64,000 nt of DNA from Microbacterium sp. XT11 (lineage in GTDB: Bacteria > Actinomycetota > Actinomycetes > Actinomycetales > Microbacteriaceae): assembly GCF_001513675.1 (NCBI RefSeq), contig NZ_CP013859.1, positions 1,241,081-1,305,080 of the forward strand, read 5' to 3'. Shown here one piece after another: positions 32,717-41,305 of the stretch (positions within the stretch are counted from its first letter, which is position 1; each line of letters opens with the position of its first letter). The translations under genes were made by a program, and so were the position numbers. Below the pieces are notes generated by a model that was given only the letters and a program-made list of their open reading frames with translations, was not told the origin of the DNA and did not search any database.

Positions 32717-35700
32717 ATGGGTCGAACACCCCTCCGGATGGCGGCAGCCACCACCCTGGCCACGCTGTTCATCGCTTCTTCGGCGACAGCCGGTTACGCA
32801 GGCGTGGGGGAGGTGACGCACCCCGCTCCCGTCGAGGGCACGTCAGGCCACTACATCGTCGTGATGAAGGCCGACCCGCTCGCCAGCTACACCGGCGACG
32901 TCAAGGGCCTGAAGGCCACCAAGCCCGCCGAGGGACAGCAGCTCGAGACGCAGTCGCAGGAGTCGCAGCGCTACCTGAAGCACCTGCAGACCGAGCAGAA
33001 GGACATCGCCGCGCAGGTCGGGGTCACGCCCGACGCCACCTACCAGGTCGTCCTCAACGGCTTCAGCGCGCAGCTGAGCGGCGAGCAGGTCGACAAGCTG
33101 CGGGCCTCGAAAGACGTCTACGGCGTGTACCCCGACGAGATCCGTCACCCCGACGCGCAGACGTCCACCGACTTCCTCGGCCTCGGCGACGACAAGAAGG
33201 GCCGCGGAGGCGTCTGGCAGCAGACGGGCGGTGTCGACAAGGCGGGCGAGGGGATCGTCGTCGGCGTGGTCGACACGGGCATCGCGCCCGAGCATCCGTC
33301 GTTCGCCGGCAAGAAGCTGAAGAAGCAGAAGAAGCAGGCGAACCGCCACAAGGGCGCCGAGCCGTACACCGACGGCACGTACGTCTACTTCGACAAGGCC
33401 GACGGCGGGCAGTTCCAGGCGAAGATGGTCGAGGGCCAGGGCTGGGACAAGAGCGCGTACTCCACCAAGCTCATCGGTGCGCAGTACTTCTACACCGGCG
33501 CCGAGGCCGACGGCTTCGACTTCCAGTACGACTACCTGTCCCCGCGCGACGGCGCCGGGCACGGGTCGCACACCGCAAGCACGGCGGCGGGCGACTTCGG
33601 CGTGAAGGCCTCGATCGAGAACGTCGACTTCGGCTCGATCTCCGGCGTCGCTCCCGGAGCGAAGATCTCCGCGTACAAGGCGTGCTACGAAGGTCCCGAC
33701 CCCGCGGTCACGACCGACGACATCTGCGCGCTGAGCGACCTGGTCGCGGCGATCGATCAGGCTGTGGCCGACGGTGTCGACGTGATCAACTACTCGATCG
33801 GTGGCGGTGCCGCCAAGACGGTTCTCGGCCCTGAGGACATCGCGTTCTTCAACGCAGCCGCCGCCGGCGTGTTCGTCTCGGCGAGCGCGGGCAACGACGG
33901 CCCGGATGCGTCCACCGCCGACCACGCGTCGCCCTGGTACACGACCGTGGCAGCGTCCACCATCCCGACGTGGGAGGGAACCGTGCAGTTCCCCGGCTTC
34001 GAGCAGGCCGGCGCGTCGGTGAGCGTGCCGTTCGGCGGCACGGTCGAGGGCCCCTCGGTGTACGCGGGAGACGCCGCGGCGGCTGGGGCTGCCGACGCGC
34101 AGCTGTGCCTGCCCGGCACGCTCGACCCCGCGAAGGTCGCCGGCCACATCGTGGTCTGCGACCGCGGCAACAACGCGCGCGCCGAGAAGTCGCAGGTCGT
34201 GAAGGAGGCCGGAGGCATCGGCATGATCCTCGTGAACGTGCCAGGCGGTGCCGACTCGCTCGACAACGACTTCCACGCCGTGCCGACCGTTCATCTCGCC
34301 GCTGCCTACCGCGACGCGGTGCTCACCTACGTGCGCGGCGGCGTCGATCTGCCGGTCACCCTCGTCGGCGAGAACACGACCGGCGTGACGACCCCGGTGC
34401 CTCAGATCGCGGGCTTCTCCAGCCGCGGCCCGATGCTCGCCGACGGCAGCGACATCATGAAGCCCGACGTGGCGGCGCCCGGTGTCGCGATCCTCGCGGC
34501 GACGAACAACGGACCAGGCGAGACGCCGACGTTCGGCATCCTCTCCGGCACGTCGATGGCGGCCCCGCACGTCGCGGGCCTCGCCGCGCTGTACCTCGGT
34601 GAGCACCCGAACGCGACGCCCGCCGAGATCAAGTCGGCGATGATGACGACGGCGTACGACACGGTGAACGCCGACGGCTCGCCGAACACGAACCCGTTCG
34701 AGCAGGGCGCGGGAGAGGTCGAGCCGAAGCGCTACCTGCAGCCCGGTCTGCTCTACCTGAACGCTGCGGCCGACTGGGCGGCGTTCATCGAGGGCAAGGG
34801 GCTGGGCGAGTTCGACGGCGTCGAGCCGATCGACGGCAGCGACCTCAACATCGCGTCGTTCTCTATCGGTTCGCTCGCCAGCGCGCAGACCGTGACACGC
34901 ACCGTGACCTCGACCGAGGCCGGCACGTTCACGGCATCCGTCGACCTCCCCGGTGTGGATGTGACGGTGTCGCCGTCGACGTTGAGCTTCAGCGGTCCGG
35001 GCGAGACGGCGACGTACACGGTCACGTTCGACAACCGCAGTGCGCCGGTCGAGCAGTGGGCGACGGGCACGCTGACGTGGAAGAGCGAGAAGAACTCGGT
35101 GCGGTCGCCGATCGCGGTGTTCCCGGTGACGGCGGATGCTCCGGCCGAGGCCTCCAGCACGGGCGTCGACGGCACGACGACGGTCGAGGTGACGCCTGGC
35201 ATCACGGGAGACCTCGCGCTGAACCTGTCGGGCCTCGCGCCGTTCCAGCTGCTCGCCGACCCCGACGGGCGCGTCGAGGGGCACTCGGGTGACGAGGCCT
35301 CGGGCGACGAGAACAAGGACGTCGCGTGGATCGTGGACGTGCCGGCCGGCACCACGCTGTCGCGCTTCGACCTCGACTCGTCGGACGACACGGGCAGCGA
35401 CCTGGATCTGACCGTGTACCGTGTGGTCAGCCCCGACGACCTCCGCTACTACCAGAAGTGGCAGTCGGCGACGGGCTCGGCGGACGAGCGGGTCACCATC
35501 ACGGCTCCGACTGCGGGCACCTACCTGGTGATCGCGAACGTGTACTCGACCTCGGGTCCGACGACGTGGGACGTGACCTACGCCAACGTGCAGCCCGAGG
35601 GGGAGGGCGCGTTCACGGCCTCGCCGAACCCGATCGCCGCGGTGCGCGGTGAGAAGACGAGCTACGAGCTCAGCTGGAGCGGCCTCACCGCCGGCACCCG

Positions 35701-35767
35701 CTACCTCGGGTTGGTCCGGTACGGCGACTCCGCCGTGTCGACGATCGTCACGGTCGACGCCGAGTAG
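32717..35767 (+). CDS. Secreted subtilisin-like serine protease (S8, C5a-peptidase/cucumisin-like layout)
   Basis: A 1016-residue extracellular protease. A signal peptide (MGRTPLRMAAATTLATLFIA plus SSATAGYA) is followed by an I9 propeptide to about residue 150. The S8 catalytic triad is Asp186 (VVDTGIAPEHPS), His282 (GHGSHTAST) and Ser613 (SGTSMAAPHVAGLA). A PA domain (GTLDPAKVAGHIVVCDRGNN) is inserted before the Ser. The C-terminus holds Fn3-like and pre-peptidase C-terminal-like beta domains. ATG 32717 has GGGAG 7 nt upstream; an in-frame ATG at 32696 is less likely. No wall anchor is seen, so it is released. A strong terminator follows. Confidence 0.95.
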   Translation: MGRTPLRMAAATTLATLFIASSATAGYAGVGEVTHPAPVEGTSGHYIVVMKADPLASYTGDVKGLKATKPAEGQQLETQSQESQRYLKHLQTEQKDIAAQVGVTPDATYQVVLNGFSAQLSGEQVDKLRASKDVYGVYPDEIRHPDAQTSTDFLGLGDDKKGRGGVWQQTGGVDKAGEGIVVGVVDTGIAPEHPSFAGKKLKKQKKQANRHKGAEPYTDGTYVYFDKADGGQFQAKMVEGQGWDKSAYSTKLIGAQYFYTGAEADGFDFQYDYLSPRDGAGHGSHTASTAAGDFGVKASIENVDFGSISGVAPGAKISAYKACYEGPDPAVTTDDICALSDLVAAIDQAVADGVDVINYSIGGGAAKTVLGPEDIAFFNAAAAGVFVSASAGNDGPDASTADHASPWYTTVAASTIPTWEGTVQFPGFEQAGASVSVPFGGTVEGPSVYAGDAAAAGAADAQLCLPGTLDPAKVAGHIVVCDRGNNARAEKSQVVKEAGGIGMILVNVPGGADSLDNDFHAVPTVHLAAAYRDAVLTYVRGGVDLPVTLVGENTTGVTTPVPQIAGFSSRGPMLADGSDIMKPDVAAPGVAILAATNNGPGETPTFGILSGTSMAAPHVAGLAALYLGEHPNATPAEIKSAMMTTAYDTVNADGSPNTNPFEQGAGEVEPKRYLQPGLLYLNAAADWAAFIEGKGLGEFDGVEPIDGSDLNIASFSIGSLASAQTVTRTVTSTEAGTFTASVDLPGVDVTVSPSTLSFSGPGETATYTVTFDNRSAPVEQWATGTLTWKSEKNSVRSPIAVFPVTADAPAEASSTGVDGTTTVEVTPGITGDLALNLSGLAPFQLLADPDGRVEGHSGDEASGDENKDVAWIVDVPAGTTLSRFDLDSSDDTGSDLDLTVYRVVSPDDLRYYQKWQSATGSADERVTITAPTAGTYLVIANVYSTSGPTTWDVTYANVQPEGEGAFTASPNPIAAVRGEKTSYELSWSGLTAGTRYLGLVRYGDSAVSTIVTVDAE

Positions 35768-35775
35768 CCACAGTC

Positions 35776-35816
35776 GCACGACGCCCCGCATACTCCGCGT
35801 GTGCGGGGCGTCGTGC
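35776..35816 (+). terminator. Intrinsic terminator of the subtilase gene
   Basis: A perfect 15-bp stem (GCACGACGCCCCGCA / TGCGGGGCGTCGTGC) with an 11-nt loop, starting 9 bp after the stop, followed by TGTCCGG. Confidence 0.8.
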
Positions 35817-36038
35817 TGTCCGGCGGGCGGCGGGCCCAGCCCGTCCTCCGACTCGCGCGGTGTCGTTTTGTCGGGAGATTTGCTGTTTGTCGGGAGCTTT
35901 CGGTGCGACACGCCGGGCACGGCTGGTCCGGTTCCGACGAACCGACCGGCCGACAACCGGCTCGGTTCCCACGAACAGACCCCGGCCCACACCCACGCCC
36001 TGCCGACCCACCCCACCCCAGCCCAGGCGGGCGTCGCG

Positions 36039-36956
36039 TCAGATCGCGCGACCCCGGGGCAGGAGGCGCACCTCGGGCAGAGGCGGGGCCGGGATGCGCA
36101 CGTCGTGCCCCTCGACCACTCCGAATCGCGGCGAACGGGCCTCCCAATCGTCACGCGCGGCGACGATCTCTTCGTGCGAGCGGCCCGCGAAGTTCCACCA
36201 CATGACGATCTCCGACTCGAACGGCTCCCCGCCGAGTAGGAAGAGCAGCGCGCCGCCCGCGCTCGAGACCTCGATCTCGTCTCGCGAGTCGCCGAGGTAG
36301 AGCATGTCGTTGCGCACCAGCGGATGCTGCTCCACACCGGCGTCGCCCTCGACGAGCATCAGCCCGTGCTCCCAGTCGCCGCGCAGCGGGAGGCGTACGG
36401 TCGACCCGGCCGGCACGGAGATCTCGGCGCCGACGATGGGCGTGTGCACGGTCGCGGGCGAGGTCACGCCGGCGAACTCGCCCAGCACGACCGTGGCGAC
36501 CGCATCCGCGCCGCTCTCCGTGGCCAGGGCGACCCGCGGCAGCGCGGTATGCCGCTCGAACCCGCCTGCCCCGTGTCGCGCCGATTCCGGCAGCACCACC
36601 CAGAACTGCAGCGCGTCGAGCGGAACGGGCCCCTCGCCGATCGAGTACTCGGAGTGCGAGATGCCGTTGCCCGCCGTCATCAGGTTCAGCTGCCCGCGCC
36701 GCAGGTCGGCATCGCTGCCCAGCGAGTCGCGATGACGGATCTCGCCGACGAGCGGCCACGTCACCGTCTGCAGTCCGATGTGCGGATGCGGTTCGACGCG
36801 CATCTTCGTCTCGGCGGGGCCGAATCGGTCGAGGAAGCACCACGCACCGATCGTCGGCAGGTTGCGATGCGGCAGCACGCGCAGGACGTTCATGTTGCGC
36901 ACGCCTCCGAGCGGGACCTCCCGCGGTTCGAGGACGATGCGGCGCGCCCCGATCAC
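36039..36956 (-). CDS. Pirin family protein
   Basis: A 305-residue bicupin with pirin features. Metal ligands lie in the N-terminal cupin: PHPHIGLQTVTWPL, HRDSLGS and the His-Ser-Glu of NGISHSE. The C-terminal cupin (residues 190-280) follows. Some pirins have quercetinase activity; the role here is unknown. The GTG start overlaps the upstream GNAT stop by 4 nt (36953-36956), so the two are translated together. The 271-bp gap to the subtilase holds that gene's terminator and further imperfect palindromes. Confidence 0.92.
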   Translation of the reverse strand: MIGARRIVLEPREVPLGGVRNMNVLRVLPHRNLPTIGAWCFLDRFGPAETKMRVEPHPHIGLQTVTWPLVGEIRHRDSLGSDADLRRGQLNLMTAGNGISHSEYSIGEGPVPLDALQFWVVLPESARHGAGGFERHTALPRVALATESGADAVATVVLGEFAGVTSPATVHTPIVGAEISVPAGSTVRLPLRGDWEHGLMLVEGDAGVEQHPLVRNDMLYLGDSRDEIEVSSAGGALLFLLGGEPFESEIVMWWNFAGRSHEEIVAARDDWEARSPRFGVVEGHDVRIPAPPLPEVRLLPRGRAI

Positions 36957-37270
36957 CGGTCGTCGCCCGCCTCCGCAGGTCGGCTGGGCCAGCGGATCTC
37001 CGCGCCGTCGATCTCGTGCGTCTTGAGGTACTTCGCGATGTACGGGCAGAGCGGCACGATCGCGTCGCCGGTTGCGGCGGCATCCGTCAGCGCGGCCTTC
37101 GCGAGGATGCCGGCGAGTCCCTGCCCCTGGAACGCCGGATCGACCTCGGTGTGCGTGAAGCGGATCGCGCCGGGGCGCCGGTCGAACTCGGCGAAGCCTG
37201 CGAGCACATCGCCCACGTGGATCTCGTAGCGGGAGGAGTCGTCGTTGCGCGTGACGGCGGGGTCGGTCAT
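36953..37270 (-). CDS. Small GNAT N-acetyltransferase (YjdJ/Acetyltransf_CG type)
   Basis: A 105-residue protein matching the minimal GCN5-related fold: strand RYEIHVGDVLAGFAEF, then the acetyl-CoA loop EVDPAFQGQGLAGILAKAAL and the C-terminal PLCPYIAKYLKTH. These short acetyltransferases are usually paired with other metabolic genes; the substrate is not known. ATG 37270 was chosen because similarity starts at MTDPAVTRNDD; an AAAGAGGAGT ribosome site precedes it. It lies between the LuxR gene and pirin, likely in one operon. Confidence 0.88.
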   Translation of the reverse strand: MTDPAVTRNDDSSRYEIHVGDVLAGFAEFDRRPGAIRFTHTEVDPAFQGQGLAGILAKAALTDAAATGDAIVPLCPYIAKYLKTHEIDGAEIRWPSRPAEAGDDR

Positions 37271-37287
37271 CGGGACTCCTCTTTCGC

Positions 37288-38724
37288 TCACTGCTCGAAG
37301 TAGCCGGCCTGTTCGAGGATGCCCACCGCGTCGTCGCGTGCCGACACGTTGAGCTTCTTGTAGATGGACAGCGCCTGCGTCTTCACAGTACTCGGTGCCA
37401 CGTGCAGCGCGGCCGCGATCTCCGGAAAAGAACGCGGCAGCCGGAGCTGCTCGGCGACGGCCCGTTCGCGGCGGGTCAACACGGGGAACGCCGGCGGGTC
37501 CGCCGTGGCCGACGCGCCCTCTCGGAGCGCGGTGAGCGCGGGCGATCCCGCGTCGCCCGCAAGCTCGAGCGCGCCGATGAGCACCCGCCGGTCGAGCGGA
37601 TGCAGGAGTGAGAACGTGTCGGCGGGAACCGACCCGCCGAGGATCGCGAAGGCCTCGCCGATCTCGCGATGTCCCAGCTCCGTCATCTGCATGCGGAGGT
37701 GCGCGAGCCCCCGGTAGAGCAGGATCGACGTCATCGTGTGCAGGTTGTGCCTCGGGCGGATGCGCATGCACTCCGTCGTCACGCTGAGCACGGAACGCGG
37801 GTCGCCGATGCGCAGGTGCGCGACTGCGCGCAGCTGATTCGGACAGCACACGTGCTCGCCCTCGGGTTCCTGCTGGCGCAGGAGTCCGAGGGCCCGGAGC
37901 GGCTCGTTGCGTCGGATGAGCGCGAAGGCCTGAAGATGGAGCGCGAGACGGGCGAGCAGACCTTCGCCATCGTGACGTTGTCCCGCTTGGATGACGCGCG
38001 ACGACAGCGCGACCATCCGATGGTCGTCGCCCGTGAGCATCGCGACGGCGGCGTCGACGAGCTGACAGAGCGGACGCGAATTCGGATCGTGCTCCAGAAG
38101 GCGGTGCAGCCGGCCGCTCAGCCGCTGCAGACGCGGCAGGTCGAGCGCCGTGAACGCCAGCGACGCGTCGGCCGCGTCGGCGAGGAACTCGGCCGCGTCG
38201 CGATCCCACCCGTGACGCTCCCGGAGAGCCCGCATCTCGCGCTGCTGCTCCTCGGCGACGTCGTGGTCGCGGCTCAGGGCGCTCGCCGCAGCCAGGATGC
38301 CGCGGCTGCGAAGGATCCACAGCGCATCTCCGAGATCGAGCGCGTTCGCGACGAGCCGCTCCGCCAGTGCGCCGGCCGCTCCGATGTCACCGGCGCAGAT
38401 CTTCGCCTCGGCGACGGCGCAGCTGAGCCCGAGCACCACGACCGGCGGAGCCCCCGCACCGGGCGGCGGGAGCGGAACGTCACGCCAGCGATCGGCGAGC
38501 TGCGCTGCCGCGCCGGTCTGGCCGAGACGCGACAGCGCCATGATGCGGGCAGCCGCCAGCACGCGATCCTCGTCGGTCCATCGCTCGGTGTCGGGGTCGA
38601 GTCCGACCGCACGCAGCGCGTCGATCGCCCTCGGCGAGGGAGGCCTGCGGCCGTGCAGCGCCGATTCGACGAGTTCGACCGCATCCGTCAACTCGGCGGA
38701 CGCGACGGTGCGCGTAGTCCCCAT
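37288..38724 (-). CDS. Large LuxR-family transcriptional regulator
   Basis: A 478-residue protein. Residues 1-405 are helical and TPR-like, with no Walker motifs, so it is not a LAL-type ATPase. A LuxR HTH occupies about 415-478: FPVLTRRERAVAEQLRLPRS, then FPEIAAALHVAPSTVKTQAL and SIYKKLNVSARDDAVGILEQ. The start ATG 38724 has GGGGGAA 6 nt upstream. It is divergent from an LAxTG surface protein, with direct and inverted repeats of ATTCCACCG in the spacer; control of that protein is plausible. The HTH is close to that of the short LuxR at 28087. Confidence 0.9.
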   Translation of the reverse strand: MGTTRTVASAELTDAVELVESALHGRRPPSPRAIDALRAVGLDPDTERWTDEDRVLAAARIMALSRLGQTGAAAQLADRWRDVPLPPPGAGAPPVVVLGLSCAVAEAKICAGDIGAAGALAERLVANALDLGDALWILRSRGILAAASALSRDHDVAEEQQREMRALRERHGWDRDAAEFLADAADASLAFTALDLPRLQRLSGRLHRLLEHDPNSRPLCQLVDAAVAMLTGDDHRMVALSSRVIQAGQRHDGEGLLARLALHLQAFALIRRNEPLRALGLLRQQEPEGEHVCCPNQLRAVAHLRIGDPRSVLSVTTECMRIRPRHNLHTMTSILLYRGLAHLRMQMTELGHREIGEAFAILGGSVPADTFSLLHPLDRRVLIGALELAGDAGSPALTALREGASATADPPAFPVLTRRERAVAEQLRLPRSFPEIAAALHVAPSTVKTQALSIYKKLNVSARDDAVGILEQAGYFEQ

Positions 38725-38866
38725 GGGCGTTCCCCCAACGTCATGTGGATGCCCGGGGCTCGGGTGCCGGGCCGTTTCTTCACTATGTCAGCGCGTGCGG
38801 TCAGCGAGTGCTGCGCGGACCGCTCACGCGGATACTGACAGTCGCGGCGCGCGGGAAGGCACCAGA

Positions 38867-38895
38867 ATTCCACCGCCGATTCCACCGGGCGGTGG
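38867..38895. promoter_or_regulatory. Repeat cluster between the LuxR gene and the surface-protein gene
   Basis: ATTCCACCG occurs twice (38867-38875 and 38879-38887), and CCACCGCC (38870-38877) pairs with GGCGGTGG (38888-38895). It lies in the 269-bp divergent spacer, about 100 bp before the surface-protein start, and could be the LuxR-type operator or a leader hairpin. Confidence 0.45.
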
Positions 38896-38993
38896 AGTAA
38901 CCGGGTGGGTCGGCATCCGTCTCCTCCTTCGGCGCCGTGACTGGGGCCGCTGTTCTGGGGCAGCGGGGCGCGGCGCCGGACAAGGGGGGAAGA

Positions 38994-39527
38994 GTGAAGA
39001 AGAGAGCATTGTCGCGCGGATCGTCTGCGGCGCTTGCAGTGGGGCTGGTCGTCGCCGGGGTCTTCGTGGCCACCGAAGCGCACGCCGACGACACCGTCGG
39101 CGCGGCAGGTGAGTCGGTCGGCGTGGAGTCGGTCGCGCTGACATCCGAGACCTCGAGCGCATCGGATGCCGGGGACAGCCAGGGGCCGGGCGGCACGGAT
39201 GCCGGGAGCAGCGAGGGGTCCGGATGGGTCGATCCGTATGCTCCTGCGGAGCCGCCGTACCCGCCCACTCCGGTGGAGCCGCCGTACCCGCCGACCCCGG
39301 TGGACCCGCCGACGCCAGTGGAGCCGCCGGCTCCACTGGTTCCTCCGACTCCGGTCGAATCGACGCACGGCACTCCCGCTGCCTCGGTCGCGGCGTCGTC
39401 GGCGGCGCCGAGCGAGCTCGCCCTCACCGGAGGTGCCGATCTTGCGCCGTTCGCGGCGCTCGCGACCGCTCTGCTCGCCGTCGGCGTGGGCCTGCAGGTG
39501 GTGACCCGACGCCGCGAGGGGCGGTAG
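38994..39527 (+). CDS. Cell-wall-anchored Pro-rich surface protein with LAxTG sorting signal
   Basis: A 177-residue exported protein. A signal peptide (VKKRALSRGSSAALAVGLVV plus AGVFVATEAHA) is followed by an Asp/Ser/Gly-rich stalk and a Pro repeat region (EPPYPPTPV units, residues about 86-120). The C-terminus has LALTGG (LALTG at 142-146), a hydrophobic helix and RRREGR. LAxTG is the motif of class E sortases. GTG 38994 has AAGGGGGGA just upstream. No sortase gene is in the window. The Pro repeat probably spans the wall. Confidence 0.82.
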   Translation: MKKRALSRGSSAALAVGLVVAGVFVATEAHADDTVGAAGESVGVESVALTSETSSASDAGDSQGPGGTDAGSSEGSGWVDPYAPAEPPYPPTPVEPPYPPTPVDPPTPVEPPAPLVPPTPVESTHGTPAASVAASSAAPSELALTGGADLAPFAALATALLAVGVGLQVVTRRREGR

Positions 39528-39621
39528 TCGGTTTTCCACCCGATCATCAACCACTGGACGAGTTATCTGTTCGGTGAACGATGGTCCCTTACTGGTGGTG
39601 GTGCCAACCGGCATCGCCGTA

Positions 39622-39713
39622 GAGGCGAATTTTGTAGGGGTCGCCTCACGGGGCGGCTGTCGTTGTGGGGACGGCAGCCGCCTCGAAACCGCTGAGGCCC
39701 CGACACCGTCGGG
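39622..39713 (+). promoter_or_regulatory. Three consecutive hairpins ahead of the polysaccharide cassette
   Basis: GAGGCGA/TCGCCTC (39622-39647, 12-nt loop), GGCGGCTG/CAGCCGCC (39652-39682) and CCCGAC/GTCGGG (39699-39713) follow one another 34-125 nt before the first ORF of the GT2/epimerase cassette. A compact structured leader or a terminator/attenuator are both possible. It does not match the c-di-GMP or c-di-AMP riboswitch consensus features I know. Confidence 0.5.
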
Positions 39714-39746
39714 CGAGATCAGAACGATGCCGCTGGGGAGCGCGAA

Positions 39747-39944
39747 ATGAATCTCACGGGAATGCTCGTCGACCTTGCCGGCGTGTTCGCGATCCTCGCG
39801 AGGATCCTCGTCTCGGCCGGCACCGCGCTCTTCCTCGCGTACGTCTTCTACATCGCCGGGATGCTGACGATCGCGGCGGCCGTCCGCGCCGTGAGGCGCC
39901 TGCTCGGGCGGCGCGCTCCGCGCGTCGCGGAGGCGCGCGCGTGA
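39747..39944 (+). CDS. Small membrane protein preceding the GT2 synthase
   Basis: A 65-residue protein with two hydrophobic stretches (GMLVDLAGVFAILARILVSA and ALFLAYVFYIAGMLTIAAAV) and a basic C-terminus (RRLLGRRAPRVAEARA). ATG 39747 has GGGGAG 7 nt upstream. Its TGA overlaps the GTG of the glycosyltransferase (GTGA), so it is coupled to it. Short two-helix partners are common beside processive GT2 synthases (for instance PgaD-like), but no similarity was recognised. Confidence 0.75.
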   Translation: MNLTGMLVDLAGVFAILARILVSAGTALFLAYVFYIAGMLTIAAAVRAVRRLLGRRAPRVAEARA

Positions 39945-41305
39945 CCTGCGTCGGCGGATGCGGCACCGACATGGTCGTCGCGCTCAACGTCTTCCTGATC
40001 CTGGCCTCCGCGGCATACGGGCTGGTGCTCTTCGTGTTGTCGCGCGTCGAGCCGTCGGCGTCGGGCCGTCACGACGGCATCCGAGCACCCTCGTGGCAGA
40101 AGCGCCGCGGCGCGCCGATGCCGGCCCTCATCTTCGTCCTGCCGTGTCTGAACGAGGAGAAGGTCATCGCGGCGAGCCTCGTCCGGCTCTCGGCGCTGCG
40201 TTACCCCGACATGCAGATCCTCGTCGTCGATGACGGCTCCGACGATCGCACGGCCGAGATCGCCGCCCGGCACGACGCCCCTCGCGTCACCGTGCTGCGC
40301 CGCAGTCTCCCGCATGCCCGCGAGGGCAAGGGTGAGGCGTTGAACGCCGCCGTGCAGTACATCGTCGGCAGCGGCATGTGCGCCGGCCGCGATCCGCGCG
40401 ATGTGGTGCTGTGCGTGCTCGACGCCGACGGCAGGCTCGATCCGCACGTGATGGATGAGGTGCGCCACATCCTCACCGACCCGCACGTCGGCGCCGTGCA
40501 GATCGGCGTGCGCATCAACAACCGCGACCGCAACCTCCTCGCCCGCATGCAGGACATCGAGTTCGTGCTGCACACCGAGATCTTCCAGCGCGGACGTCGG
40601 CACCTCCGCAGCGTGGGGCTCGGCGGGAACGGCCAGTTCGTGCGACTGGCCGCGCTGAACTCCCTCGGCGTGCGGCCGTGGAGCACGAACCTCACCGAAG
40701 ACCTCGACATCGGAGTGCGGCTGCTCCAAGCGGGGTGGCGCATCGAGTTCTGCGCCGCGGCGGCGGTCCACCAGCAGGGCATCGAGTCGCTGCGCCCGTG
40801 GGTGCGCCAGCGCACGCGCTGGTTCCAGGGCCACCTCCAGTCGTGGGCGCTGATCCCCGGAGTCCTCAGCCGCACGTCCGGCAGGCAGAAGCTCGATCTC
40901 GTCTACAACCTCACCAGCCCGTTCCTGCTCTTCGTGAGCTCGCTGCTCTCGGTCGGCTTCTGGCTGTCGCTGGTCTCGGCGCTGCTCCTGATGATCGGCG
41001 ATGGCCGGATGCCGTCGCCCTGGTGGGCTTCGGCCTACGTCGTCACGTTCGGCCCGATGATCGTCTACGGCACGCTCTACTGGCGCATCGAACGACAGTC
41101 CGGCGTCTCGTTCTGGCGGGTCATGCTTCTCATGCACCTCTTCCCGCTGTACACCAGCCTCTGGTACCTGGCCGGCTGGCGCGCTTTCGCACGCGCGATC
41201 ACCCGCCGCAACGCGTGGGCCAAGACAGATCGCGTCGATGACGACGCGATGCCCGCCCACACCGCGCCCCTTCCGACCCTCGATGGAGGTCATCATGGCG
41301 ACTGA
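39941..41305 (+). CDS. Processive GT2 glycosyltransferase, PgaC/hyaluronan-synthase-like
   Basis: A 454-residue membrane polysaccharide synthase. One N-terminal helix (VVALNVFLILASAAYGLVLF) precedes the GT-A domain, with ILVVDDGSDDRTAEIA, the DAD metal motif in CVLDADGRLDPH, ED of TEDLDIGVRLLQAGW and the QxxRW motif in RQRTRWFQGHLQ. Several C-terminal helices form the channel. Together these mean polymerisation and export of a beta-linked glycan, with nucleotide-sugar donor unknown. GTG 39941 overlaps the small membrane gene; ATG 39971 is an alternative. The epimerase gene overlaps its end by 11 nt. Confidence 0.92.
   Translation: MTCVGGCGTDMVVALNVFLILASAAYGLVLFVLSRVEPSASGRHDGIRAPSWQKRRGAPMPALIFVLPCLNEEKVIAASLVRLSALRYPDMQILVVDDGSDDRTAEIAARHDAPRVTVLRRSLPHAREGKGEALNAAVQYIVGSGMCAGRDPRDVVLCVLDADGRLDPHVMDEVRHILTDPHVGAVQIGVRINNRDRNLLARMQDIEFVLHTEIFQRGRRHLRSVGLGGNGQFVRLAALNSLGVRPWSTNLTEDLDIGVRLLQAGWRIEFCAAAAVHQQGIESLRPWVRQRTRWFQGHLQSWALIPGVLSRTSGRQKLDLVYNLTSPFLLFVSSLLSVGFWLSLVSALLLMIGDGRMPSPWWASAYVVTFGPMIVYGTLYWRIERQSGVSFWRVMLLMHLFPLYTSLWYLAGWRAFARAITRRNAWAKTDRVDDDAMPAHTAPLPTLDGGHHGD

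Noticed and set aside
32843-36337. 1164-codon minus-strand frame opposite the subtilase
   Set aside because: Arg/Asp/His-rich antisense of a well-supported S8 protease.
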